Positions 1 to 8,077 of a DNA stretch of 64,000 bases are shown piece by piece. The position numbers and the translations under genes were made by a program. This DNA is from Zestomonas carbonaria (GTDB lineage: Bacteria; Pseudomonadota; Gammaproteobacteria; Pseudomonadales; Pseudomonadaceae). Each line of letters opens with the position of its first letter. Positions within the stretch are counted from its first letter, which is position 1. Under the pieces are notes generated by a model. It had not been told where the DNA came from, did not search any database, and was given only the letters and a program-made list of their open reading frames with translations. The stretch is taken from positions 1-64,000 of the forward strand of contig NZ_CAJFCI010000037.1 in assembly GCF_904061905.1 (NCBI RefSeq), written 5' to 3'.

Positions 1-96
1 CGGATCAAGGTGATCAAACGCATGGCCTATGGCTTCCGGGACTCGGACTACTTCTTCCTGAAAATCAAGGCCGCCTTCCCCGGGAAAGCGCGATGA
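1..96 (+). mobile_element. 3' end of an ISL3-family transposase gene
   Basis: The first 31 codons read as the extreme C-terminus of a transposase, with the stretch IKVIKRMAYGFRDSDYFFLK, and end at TGA (94-96). This tail is characteristic of ISL3-family DDE transposases as I know them. The rest of the element lies left of the window, so the gene is cut by the window edge, not necessarily broken. The IS end should lie shortly downstream, but I could not identify a terminal inverted repeat with certainty. Confidence 0.75.
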
Positions 97-148
97 ACCA
101 AAAAATTGCAGGTTTTTCCTTTCTCGTTCGTCCTATTAACAGGAGGGT

Positions 149-163
149 CATTCACGGTGAATG
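149..163. repeat. Short palindrome just right of the IS tail
   Basis: CATTCACGGTGAATG is a perfect 7-bp inverted repeat around one central base. It lies 53 bp after the transposase stop and 64 bp before the Fur-like gene. It could be part of the IS end or an operator for the following gene; the sequence does not decide between them. Confidence 0.4.
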
Positions 164-227
164 GCCTGGCGATTGATGGCAGATGGCCTGCCATGCTGGG
201 ATCGCTGAACGACCAGGGAGCTTTGCC

Positions 228-596
228 ATGCGGGAATCGATAGCCCTTATCTCCGGAGCGGGTGGCCAGCCACCGCACAGCGCCGCCGGCTACGGCTGCC
301 AGGAAGCCAGGCGGATATTGCAGGAGGCGGGGCTGCGCAACAGCCTGGGACGGCTGAAGATCATCAAGGCGCTCTGGCGGATCGCCGGCGAGCAGGGGAC
401 GGTGTCCAGCAAGCAGTTGCACCTGGAACTGGCCGAGTCGGGCGAGCCGCTGTCGCTGATCAGCGTGCGCCAGGTGCTCAAGCGCCTGACCCAGGCCGGC
501 CTGGTGGTGCGCGACGGTGTGGACCGCTACCGTCCGGCGTCCGGGACGCACTACGGCGAGCGGGCAGCCACGGCGGTCGGCTCGACCTACTTCTAA
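228..596 (+). CDS. Fur-like winged-helix protein lacking the metal-binding domain
   Basis: A protein of 122 residues. Residues from about 30 to 105 read like the N-terminal DNA-binding domain of the Fur family (ARRILQEAGLRNSLGRLKII, then a recognition-helix region SLISVRQVLKRLTQAGLVV). It ends soon after the wing, so the dimerisation and histidine/cysteine metal-binding domain of true Fur or Zur is missing. The start at 228 is chosen because AGGGAG lies a few bases upstream; an in-frame ATG at 183 has no comparable site. It precedes the PqqF-like peptidase by 63 bp and may be co-transcribed. Whether it senses anything, and its target, are unknown. Confidence 0.65.
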   Translation: MRESIALISGAGGQPPHSAAGYGCQEARRILQEAGLRNSLGRLKIIKALWRIAGEQGTVSSKQLHLELAESGEPLSLISVRQVLKRLTQAGLVVRDGVDRYRPASGTHYGERAATAVGSTYF

Positions 597-659
597 AGAA
601 GGGTTGCCTGGCGGCGGCGTGTCGGGGAAGCTGGCGCAAACGATCGTCACGGTGGCCGC

Positions 660-3101
660 ATGGCTGCTCAGCTCGCTTTTCCGTCGCAGCGCTTCGCCCT
701 GGCCAACGGCCTGCGGGCGACGATCGTCCATGCGCCGGACGACAGCCGGGCGGCGGTCTTGCTGCGGGTGGCGGCCGGCAGCCACGACGAGCCGGCGGCC
801 TTTCCCGGCCTGGCGCACTTCCTCGAACACCTGCTGTTCCTCGGCGGCGAGTGCTTCAGCGACGAGCAGCGCCTGATGCCCTTCGTGCAGGCTTGCGGCG
901 GCCGTCTGAACGCCTCCACCCAGGCGCGCAGCACCGACTTCTTCTTCGAACTGCCTTCCGCGCATCTGGAGCAGGGCCTGGAGCGTCTGCTGGACATGCT
1001 CGCCCATCCCTGCCTGGATGAGGCCGGGCAGTTGCGCGAGCGCGAGGTGCTGGAGGCCGAATACCGCGCCCGTGCCGGCGATCTCGACACCCTCTGCGAC
1101 GCGGCATTGGCCCGGGGATTGACGCCCGGCCACCCGCTGGCGGACTTCCATGCCGGCAACCGCGCGAGCCTGGCTGTCGAGCAGGCTGGGTTCCAGCAGG
1201 CGCTGGGCGATTTCCACCGTCGCCATTACCAGGCCGGGCAACTCTCGTTGACCCTGCTCGGCCCGCAGTCGCCGGCCGAACTGCGTCGGTTGGCCGAGCG
1301 GTTCGCGATGGGCTTGCCGGGCGGTGCCCCCCAGGCGCGAAGCGTGCCGCCAGCCTTGTCGCCGCTGCGTGGAGAGGGGCTGCGCTTGCGCCTGCCCGCC
1401 GGCCCGCCACGCCTGTGGCTGGCGTTCGCCCTGGACGAGCAGCCGCCGGCGCTGGAGGCGGCGGTGGACTTCTTCTCCTGGCTGATCCGCGACGAAGCTC
1501 CCGGTGCCCTGCTGGCCCAGCTCTGCGAGCGTGGCTGGCTCGATGAAATGCGGGTGCGTCTTCCCTACCAGCATGCGGGCCAGGCATTGCTGGTGCTCGA
1601 CTTCACCCTGGCCGACGAGCGTGCGGCAACCCGGGAGCGGGTCGAGGCCGCGTTGTTCGACTGGTTGGCTTTCATGGCGGCCGCATCCTGGCGCGAATTG
1701 CTCGCTGAGTACGCCGGGCAGGCCGCCCGGCGCCTGGTCGAACTGGCGCCGCTGGAGCGGGTGCGCGAATGGCAACGGGCGACGGCGGGCGTCGATGAGC
1801 AGGGGATTGCCGCGCTGTTCGCACAGTTGCAGCCGCAGCGGCTGATCCGGCTGTCCGGTGACGACCGCGTGGCGGGCGAGTGGGTCGAGTCGGCGGGGTT
1901 CGGCGTGTGGCTCGAACGCGAGCCGGCGCGGCCTCCTGTTTCTCGGACCGGCGACTGGCGCTTCGGTGTGGCGGATGGGGCGGGCGTCGCTGCATCGTCG
2001 CCTGTTGGCGCCGAGGTGATGCTGCCTTGGCTGCCGGGACCGGAGGAGCGGGGCGCCTTGTTCCTGCGCTGGCGACTGGCCGATGCTGGCCGGGCGTCGT
2101 TCTTCGCCTTGCAGCGGGCGTTGCGGCCGGTCGCCGGTGCGGCGCGCAAGCGTGGCGTCGAGCTGCGTTTCACGGCGCAGGGAATGGACTGGCAATTGAC
2201 CCTGCAAGGCGATGCCGACGCGCTGCCAGACGTGCTGGCCGCGACTGCCTCCGTTCTGCGCGAGCCCGTGTCATCCGCCTGCGCACAGGGGCTGCGCCTG
2301 TCGCTGGCCGAGCGTCGCCGGCAGGCTGGCGAACTGCCGATCCGCCAGTTGCTGTACGCGCTGCCGGACTCTCTGGCGCTGGGCGGCTCGCTTCACCACA
2401 CAGAGCGGGAGGCGACAGCCGAACGGATCGTCGCGGGATGGCGACAGGCGCGGTGGGATGGGCTGCTGGTCGGCCTGTCGGCGGAGCGGAGGCGGGTCGT
2501 CGGCCAGTGGCTGTCCACCGTGCCCGGCATTTCGCAGCCCGCTGGGTTGCCTCCGCCACCGTTGCCCGCTGGAGCGCATCGCCATGACCTGGCGCTGGCC
2601 GGCGACGAACACGCCGTGCTGCTGTTCTGTCCGCTGGCGGACCGCTCGGCCGCTGGCGAAGCGACCTGGCGGCTGCTCGCCCGCTGTTTCGAAGAGCCTT
2701 TCTACCGGCGACTGCGCAGCGAGATGCAACTGGGCTACGCGGTGTTCTCGGGATTCCGCCAGGTCGGCGGGCTACCTGGCCTGCTGTTCGCCGTGCAATC
2801 GCCCTGGGCTTCGGCGGAGCAACTGCTCGGCCATGTCGATGCATTCCTGGATGACTCCCGGCTCCTGGCAACGGCGCCGCTGGACGACCTGCGCCGGGCG
2901 CTGTCGAGCAGCCTGGAAGCGCCGGTTCGCTTCCCCGAACGGGCCGAACATGCTTGGCAACTGCACCAGGCCGGGCGTCCCCACGACTGGCCCGGGCGGC
3001 TGCGCGAAGCCCTGGCCGGGCTGACCCGCGACGACCTGCTCGCCGCCCACCAGGCCCTGCTGGCCAGTGCTGGTGGCCGCTGGATGCTGACCAGCGCCTG
3101 A
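660..3101 (+). CDS. pqqF: PqqF-like M16 zinc metallopeptidase
   Basis: 813 residues, the size of PqqF-type M16 peptidases, which are thought to cut the PqqA precursor during PQQ cofactor synthesis. The inverted zinc motif HFLEH is at residues 53-57, and EREVLEAEY near residue 130 should provide the third zinc ligand. A second, catalytically inactive M16 repeat fills the C-terminal half (RRLRSEMQLGYAVFSGFRQV near 680-700), as usual for the clan. No pqqA-E genes are in the window, so the assignment rests on family resemblance alone; a general M16 peptidase is the alternative. The ribosome-binding site is weak, and a GTG nine bases upstream is also in frame. Confidence 0.75.
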   Translation: MAAQLAFPSQRFALANGLRATIVHAPDDSRAAVLLRVAAGSHDEPAAFPGLAHFLEHLLFLGGECFSDEQRLMPFVQACGGRLNASTQARSTDFFFELPSAHLEQGLERLLDMLAHPCLDEAGQLREREVLEAEYRARAGDLDTLCDAALARGLTPGHPLADFHAGNRASLAVEQAGFQQALGDFHRRHYQAGQLSLTLLGPQSPAELRRLAERFAMGLPGGAPQARSVPPALSPLRGEGLRLRLPAGPPRLWLAFALDEQPPALEAAVDFFSWLIRDEAPGALLAQLCERGWLDEMRVRLPYQHAGQALLVLDFTLADERAATRERVEAALFDWLAFMAAASWRELLAEYAGQAARRLVELAPLERVREWQRATAGVDEQGIAALFAQLQPQRLIRLSGDDRVAGEWVESAGFGVWLEREPARPPVSRTGDWRFGVADGAGVAASSPVGAEVMLPWLPGPEERGALFLRWRLADAGRASFFALQRALRPVAGAARKRGVELRFTAQGMDWQLTLQGDADALPDVLAATASVLREPVSSACAQGLRLSLAERRRQAGELPIRQLLYALPDSLALGGSLHHTEREATAERIVAGWRQARWDGLLVGLSAERRRVVGQWLSTVPGISQPAGLPPPPLPAGAHRHDLALAGDEHAVLLFCPLADRSAAGEATWRLLARCFEEPFYRRLRSEMQLGYAVFSGFRQVGGLPGLLFAVQSPWASAEQLLGHVDAFLDDSRLLATAPLDDLRRALSSSLEAPVRFPERAEHAWQLHQAGRPHDWPGRLREALAGLTRDDLLAAHQALLASAGGRWMLTSA

Positions 3102-3354
3102 CCGCGTGCGCACGCACCGATCCCTCTTTCCCGCGTGCCGGATCCGGCCGTCACCTCCTTGTGTCCCGCCCCCTACGACTTAAGCCTTGCTCCCTCCGTT
3201 CCCGACGTCTTAAGCCCGGCAGAGCGGGCCTCCGATACCCGGCCAAAGCAGGAGCGAACCACGGCCATGGCAGCGTATGGCCGCGCCGATGGCGTTTCGA
3301 TAATCGCCTCCGTCACGACTCGCACGTCAGTCGTCCCCACCCGCGGAGAGCGCC

Positions 3355-4533
3355 ATGTACAAGAACAAGACCGCCAGCCCCCGAATCCTTCCCCTAGCCC
3401 TGGCCTCGGCCGCCGCCCTGGCGTTCGCCCTGCCGGCCGCCGCCGAGATCGTGCTGTACGACAAGGACGACACCACCTTTTCCGCCGACGGCTACGTCAA
3501 CGCCTTCTACGTCAACAGCGACATCGACCGGCCCGGCGAGCAGTTCGACCGCACCCAGTCGCGGGTGAAGATGGGCTTCCTGCCCAACTGGATCGGCTTC
3601 AACATGGGCAAGCAGGTGGACGACCTCAAGCTCGGCGCGCGCTCGTCCTTCTGGGTCACCATCAACGACGGCGAGACCAACGGCACCGACACCGCCATCG
3701 ACGTCCGCCAGTTCTACGGCACGGTCTCCGGTGACTGGGGCGAGGTGCTGGTGGGCAAGGACTTCGGCCTGTTCGCCCGCTCCAACATCCTCCTCGACGA
3801 ACTGCTCGGCGGCTACGGCCAGGTCAGCGACACCCTCGGCCTGGTGGACGGCGGCGGCGTGTCGTTCGGCAATATCGGCAGCGGCTATCCCTATCCGTTC
3901 CCCACCGCGCAGATCACCTATCGCACACCGGTGGTGAACGGCCTGCGCCTGGCCGCCGGGATCATGGATCCGGTGGACACCAACGACGACAGCCCGACCG
4001 GCAAGGCCTACCAGGAAAACCCGCGCTTCGAGGCCGAGCTCACCTACCAGTTCGACCTGGCCGGCGCGCAGATCTACTCCTGGCTGAACGGCGCCTACCA
4101 GTCCTCGGAGAACACCGACGACAGCGTCGATACCGTCAAGTCCAAGGGCGTCGGCTATGGCGTGCAGGCCAAGATCAGCGACTTCACCCTGGTCGCCTCC
4201 GGCTTCACCGCCAAGGGCATCAACCCGTTCTTCACCAACAACCTCGGCGAAGCCTCCCTGCGCGAGATGGACAGCGACGGTTACCTGTTCCAGGGCGCCT
4301 ACCGCTTCGGCAAGAACCGCGTGGCGCTGTCCTACGGCAAGACCCGCGACGACGGCAACGGCCTGGGCATCGAGGCCGACTACGAGACCCGCGCCATCGC
4401 CTACACCCGCGACATCAACGACAACCTGCGGCTGATCGCCGAGTACAACCAGTTCGAGATCGACGGCAAGCAGGGCGTCGGCAACCTGGAAGACACCGAC
4501 ACCCTGGCCCTGGGCCTGGCCCTGACCTGGTAA
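3355..4533 (+). CDS. Outer-membrane porin (Gram-negative porin family)
   Basis: 392 residues with a classic signal peptide (basic start, hydrophobic core, cleavage after the ALPAAA segment near residue 30). The mature protein has alternating amphipathic strands, no long hydrophobic helix, and repeated motifs such as DGYVNAFYV, GEVLVGKDFGLF and YGVQAKISDFTLVASGF, typical of general trimeric porins. The last strand ends LALGLALTW, an aromatic terminus as required for BAM-dependent insertion. It sits alone with GGAGAG before the ATG and a hairpin terminator after the stop. The substrate cannot be inferred. Confidence 0.85.
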   Translation: MYKNKTASPRILPLALASAAALAFALPAAAEIVLYDKDDTTFSADGYVNAFYVNSDIDRPGEQFDRTQSRVKMGFLPNWIGFNMGKQVDDLKLGARSSFWVTINDGETNGTDTAIDVRQFYGTVSGDWGEVLVGKDFGLFARSNILLDELLGGYGQVSDTLGLVDGGGVSFGNIGSGYPYPFPTAQITYRTPVVNGLRLAAGIMDPVDTNDDSPTGKAYQENPRFEAELTYQFDLAGAQIYSWLNGAYQSSENTDDSVDTVKSKGVGYGVQAKISDFTLVASGFTAKGINPFFTNNLGEASLREMDSDGYLFQGAYRFGKNRVALSYGKTRDDGNGLGIEADYETRAIAYTRDINDNLRLIAEYNQFEIDGKQGVGNLEDTDTLALGLALTW

Positions 4534-4550
4534 CGCGACTGCTCCGTATT

Positions 4551-4584
4551 GGCGGGCGGCCGGCAGCGGCTTCCCGCCTTTTTT
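4551..4584 (+). terminator. Rho-independent terminator after the porin gene
   Basis: GGCGGG (4551-4556) pairs with CCCGCC (4573-4578), followed immediately by six T residues. It begins 17 bp after the porin stop and separates the porin from the convergent glycosyltransferase. Confidence 0.7.
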
Positions 4585-4641
4585 GTGGCCCCGCTTTCGC
4601 GGGGAAGACGGAAGGAAACACCGCCTGCATCCCTCCACCCG

Positions 4642-5823
4642 TCACGGTTGCTGGTGGGGCAGGGCGCCGTTCGCCGTCTCGGCCGGCCGTCCTGCGGCGT
4701 AGAGGTGTTCCTCGAAGCGCTCCACGATCGCCGGCCAACCCTGGCGGCTGGCGTGCCGGCGGGCGTTGAGGCGGACCCGGCGCAGACGCTCGTGATCCTC
4801 CAGCAGCCAGTTGGCGGCGTCGCAGAAGGCCGCTTCGTCGCCCGGCATGGCCAGCGCGCCGTTGTAGCCGTGGCGGATGTGCTGGGCGGCGGCGGCCTGG
4901 TCGAAGGCCACCACCGCCAGCCCCGATGCCTGCGCCTCCAGTACCACGTTGCCGAAGGTCTCCGACAGGCTGGGAAACAGGAACAGGTCCCCCGAGGCGT
5001 AGTGGCGGGCCAGTTCCTCGCCGCGCTGCGAACCGCAGAACACCGCGTCGGGCAGGTCCTGCTGCAACGCCTCGCGCTGCGGGCCATCGCCGACCAGTAC
5101 CAGGCGGAAGCGGCGCTGCGGATGGTTGGCGCACAACTGGGCGAAACCATGGGCGAGCAGGCCCAGGTTCTTCTCCGGGGCCAGCCGGCCGACGTGCAGC
5201 ACGGCGATGTCTTCCTCGTCCAGGCCCCAGGCGCTGCGCAATTCGGCGCAGCGCCGAACCGGATGGAACAGGCGGCTGTCGACCCCGCGCATCAGCAGTT
5301 CGACCCGTTCGAAGTCGCGTCGGCGCAGTTCCAGGCACTGGCTGGCGCTGGGCACCAGGGTCAGGTGCGAGCGGTTGTGGAACCAGCGCAGGTAATGGTC
5401 CAGCAGACGGCTGAACAGGGTCAGGCCATAGTGCGCGCTGTACTGCTGGAAGTTGGTGTGGAAGCCGCTGACCACCGGGATCTTCAGGCGCCGCGCGGCG
5501 CGCAGGGCGGCCAGGCCGAGCGGGCCTTCGGTGGCGATGTACAGCACGTCGGGGCGCTGGCGCTTCCAGCGGCGCAGCAGGCGGTGCATCGACACCTGTC
5601 CCCATTGCAGGCCGGGATAGCCGGGCAGCGGCCAGCCGCGCACCAGCAGCAGGTCGTCGTCGGACGGCGCGGTCTCGCCGCTCTGGCGCGGTCGCACCAG
5701 CCGCACGCGATGGCCGCGCTGGAACAGGCCGTCGAGCAGGTGGCCGAGGGTGTTGGCCACGCCGTTGATTTCCGGAGGGAAGGTCTCGCTGACGAGGCAG
5801 ATATCCAGGGTGGGTCGGTTCAT
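4642..5823 (-). CDS. Family-4 glycosyltransferase (GT-B fold)
   Basis: 393 residues. The N-terminus (LVSETFPPEINGVANTLGHL) is the acceptor-side Rossmann domain typical of GT4 enzymes such as SqdX and lipid mannosyltransferases. The C-terminal half has VLHVGRLAPEKNLGLL (nucleotide-sugar domain start) and FLFPSLSETFGNVVLEAQAS, with the EX7E-type motif that contacts the donor sugar. It probably transfers a sugar to a lipid headgroup on the cytoplasmic face of the inner membrane; acceptor and donor are not determinable. The start at 5823 is preceded by GGAG about 8 bases upstream; an upstream in-frame start at 5880 is less likely. Confidence 0.85.
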   Translation of the reverse strand: MNRPTLDICLVSETFPPEINGVANTLGHLLDGLFQRGHRVRLVRPRQSGETAPSDDDLLLVRGWPLPGYPGLQWGQVSMHRLLRRWKRQRPDVLYIATEGPLGLAALRAARRLKIPVVSGFHTNFQQYSAHYGLTLFSRLLDHYLRWFHNRSHLTLVPSASQCLELRRRDFERVELLMRGVDSRLFHPVRRCAELRSAWGLDEEDIAVLHVGRLAPEKNLGLLAHGFAQLCANHPQRRFRLVLVGDGPQREALQQDLPDAVFCGSQRGEELARHYASGDLFLFPSLSETFGNVVLEAQASGLAVVAFDQAAAAQHIRHGYNGALAMPGDEAAFCDAANWLLEDHERLRRVRLNARRHASRQGWPAIVERFEEHLYAAGRPAETANGALPHQQP

Positions 5824-5951
5824 GTCAGGAGTCTCCTCCAGCGCCGTGTAGCGATTGTGACGAGGGCGTGACCGTTGCATGACGGCGTGCCGCTACCCAA
5901 GCCGGCGTCGAGCGTTTAGGCTGCGGCCGAATTGTTCAGAGGGCGGCAGCG

Positions 5952-6671
5952 ATGCGAGCGATACGGGAATTGCCGGTGGAAGCGGGACTGGATGCCGAGC
6001 GCGAACTGCTCGACCGGGTGCACGGTGGCGACGGCGATTGCGCCCTGCTGCTGTGGCGGCCGAGCGAGCCGGCGCTGGTGATGCCGCGCAAGTTCAGCCG
6101 CTTGCCCGGCTTCGCCGCCGCCCAGGCGCTGTGCGAGGCGCGCGGTTGGCCGGTGGCGCTGCGCGATACCGGCGGTGAGCCGGTGCCGCAGTCGCCGGCG
6201 GTGCTCAACGTCGCCCTGGTCTACGCCGTGCCGCCGGGGGAAAAGGAACTGACCCGCCTGGAAACCGCCTACCTGCGCCTGTGCCAGCCATTCTCCGCCT
6301 GGCTCGCCACCCAGGGCCTGGAGCCGGGCCTCGGCGCGGTGGACGGCGCGTTCTGCGACGGCCGCTACAACATCACCCTGCAAGGCCGCAAACTGGCCGG
6401 CACCGCCCAGCGCTGGCGCCGCCGGCCGGGCGACGGCCGCTCCGTGGCCCTGGCCCACGCGGCGGTGCTGATGGACAACCAGCGCGAGCCGATGGTCGAG
6501 CTGGTCAATGCTTTCTATGAGGGATGCGGACTGGAGGATCGCTGCCGCTCGAGCAGCCATATCGCCCTGGCCGAATGCCTGGACGAGCCCTGGGCGAGGG
6601 TCGACGAGACTCCCGAACTTTACCGACAGACTTTGGCTGAAGCGGGATTAATGCTGCGTACTCTCGATTAG
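5952..6671 (+). CDS. Lipoate-protein ligase A family protein
   Basis: 239 residues of the BPL/LplA/LipB fold. DTGGEPVPQS (residues 75-84) corresponds to the nucleotide-binding RR(x)GGG loop of LplA, but the leading double arginine is changed (LRDTGG). NITLQGRKLAGTAQRWRRR (around 139-157) carries the conserved lysine of the family. It may attach lipoate or a related acyl group to a carrier domain, or be a divergent member with another substrate. It is divergent from the glycosyltransferase, with 128 bp between the starts, and has AGAGGG upstream. Confidence 0.7.
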   Translation: MRAIRELPVEAGLDAERELLDRVHGGDGDCALLLWRPSEPALVMPRKFSRLPGFAAAQALCEARGWPVALRDTGGEPVPQSPAVLNVALVYAVPPGEKELTRLETAYLRLCQPFSAWLATQGLEPGLGAVDGAFCDGRYNITLQGRKLAGTAQRWRRRPGDGRSVALAHAAVLMDNQREPMVELVNAFYEGCGLEDRCRSSSHIALAECLDEPWARVDETPELYRQTLAEAGLMLRTLD

Positions 6672-6713
6672 CCCATGCTCGGTTGACGTCAGGTGCCAAC
6701 TATCAAGTCCGCC

Positions 6714-6755
6714 CCTCACCCTGGCCCACCCCCAAAGGGAGGGCCGGGGTGAGGG
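6714..6755. repeat. Dispersed palindrome, CCTCACCC/GGGTGAGG family
   Basis: CCTCACCCTGG and CCGGGGTGAGG face each other across a central CCC/GGG stem. Copies of the same family occur near 24.9, 46.95 and 57.2-57.35 kb, with truncated versions near 35.4 and 51.27 kb. All lie between genes. Confidence 0.75.
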
Positions 6756-6823
6756 AGCGTGGCTACCCCCAGCCACCAAACCTGTCACCAACGAATAAAG
6801 CGGGCGCCTAACCTACGGCCGCA

Positions 6824-7050
6824 TCAATCATCACCCATCCAAGCCTGAAGAAAGGTCCGGCAAACCTCCCGGTTCAGACCGTCCAGCTCCCGGCGAGACG
6901 GAACATTCGCCCCCGGCAGGGCCGAGGGATAGGTCGCTCCCATCAGCGCGCCGAGAAAGGTCCTGGCGGCCTCGGTAGGGTGTTCGACATGAATCCTTCC
7001 GCGCTGGTGCTCCCGCTCCAGGATGGAGGCCAGAAGCTGGCCGGGCGTTG
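6824..7050 (-). pseudogene. C-terminal remnant of a TetR-family regulator
   Basis: Read on the minus strand, this segment gives about 75 residues (ASILEREHQRGRIHVEHPTE, then EAARTFLGALMGATYP) that look like the ligand-binding C-terminal domain of AcrR/TetR repressors, ending in a stop at 6824. No helix-turn-helix precedes it; the frame upstream is proline/arginine-rich noise. The rest of the 578-bp gap (6672-7249) holds a palindromic repeat and, on the plus strand near 7050-7108, a short frame ending YHCDYFVP that could be another gene fragment. The region looks like the product of deletion and decay. Confidence 0.5.
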
Positions 7051-7249
7051 CAGCGGGGCGGCAAGGACGTCGGGCATCTGTACCATTGCGACTATTTCGT
7101 GCCGTAGTTCTGCCTGCTGGTGAAGCGCCTGACCCCGGGATGGGGGACGGCTCCATGCCGGGAGAGGCTGGTCGGCGACGGGGGATGGCAATCGGCGGGA
7201 AGTCATCCAGCACATGGAGTGCCGGATGAGGAGCGTTCGTGCGGCGGGA

Positions 7250-7996
7250 TTACTTCACCAGCGCCTTGTCGCCTTCCTCGCGCACCCAGAACAGCGTGGC
7301 GCCGGCCACGGCGGCGGGCATGGCGACCAGGTTGACCAGCGGGATCAGCAGTGCCAGGTAGGTGATGCCGCCGAAGCCGAGGCTCTGCCAGCGCTTCTCG
7401 CGCAGCCAGGCGAGCATCTCGTTCCAGCCCAGCTTGTGGTTGTCCGCCGGGTAGTCGATGTACTGCACGGCCATCATCCAGACGCCGAACAGTAGCCACA
7501 GCGGCGCGGCGATGATGTTCACGCCGGGGATCAGCGAGAGGATCAGCAGCGCGCCGGCGCGTGGCAGGAAGTAGGCCAGCTTGCGCATCTCGCGGCCGAT
7601 GGTGCGCGGCACCATGGCGGCCAGTTCGGCCCAACTGAACGGCGGGAAGTCGTCCTGACCGCGCACCACCACTTCCACCTTCTCGGCGAGGAAGCCGTTG
7701 AACGGCGCGGCGATGATGTTGGCGAGCATGGTGAAGGTGAAGAACACCATCAGCAGGACCAGCACCACGAACAGCGGCCAGATGATGTAGGCCAGGAAGC
7801 CCGCCCAGTCCGGCAGGCTCGGCATCAGTTGGTCGACCCAGCCGCCGAAGCCGCGCACGGCGAAACCGATCAGCGCGGCGAACAGCAGCACGTTGACCGT
7901 CAGCGGCAGCAGCACGAACAGCCGCAGGCCGGGGCTCAGTACCAGTTTCAGGCCTTCGCGCAGGTATTGCGGGCCGGACAGCACCGGGGTGGACAT
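7250..7996 (-). CDS. CysZ/EI24-family inner-membrane protein
   Basis: 248 residues with long hydrophobic segments (for example [20 protein letters not shown] near 25-45 and [20 protein letters not shown] near 70-90) and the EI24 signature [16 protein letters not shown]. CysZ proteins are sulfate transporters or sulfite-regulated channels feeding cysteine synthesis. The match is to the family, so CysZ activity is plausible but unproven, and no sulfur gene is adjacent. The start is preceded by AAGGAG. It follows the GGDEF gene on the same strand after 81 bp and may be expressed with it. Confidence 0.75.
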   Translation of the reverse strand: MSTPVLSGPQYLREGLKLVLSPGLRLFVLLPLTVNVLLFAALIGFAVRGFGGWVDQLMPSLPDWAGFLAYIIWPLFVVLVLLMVFFTFTMLANIIAAPFNGFLAEKVEVVVRGQDDFPPFSWAELAAMVPRTIGREMRKLAYFLPRAGALLILSLIPGVNIIAAPLWLLFGVWMMAVQYIDYPADNHKLGWNEMLAWLREKRWQSLGFGGITYLALLIPLVNLVAMPAAVAGATLFWVREEGDKALVK

Positions 7997-8077
7997 GGCT
8001 TCTCCTTCGCAATGGGAATCGCGCCGACCATACCGGTTTTGCGTGGCGGGGGTAAGCGGGATGGCCGTGACGAAGTG

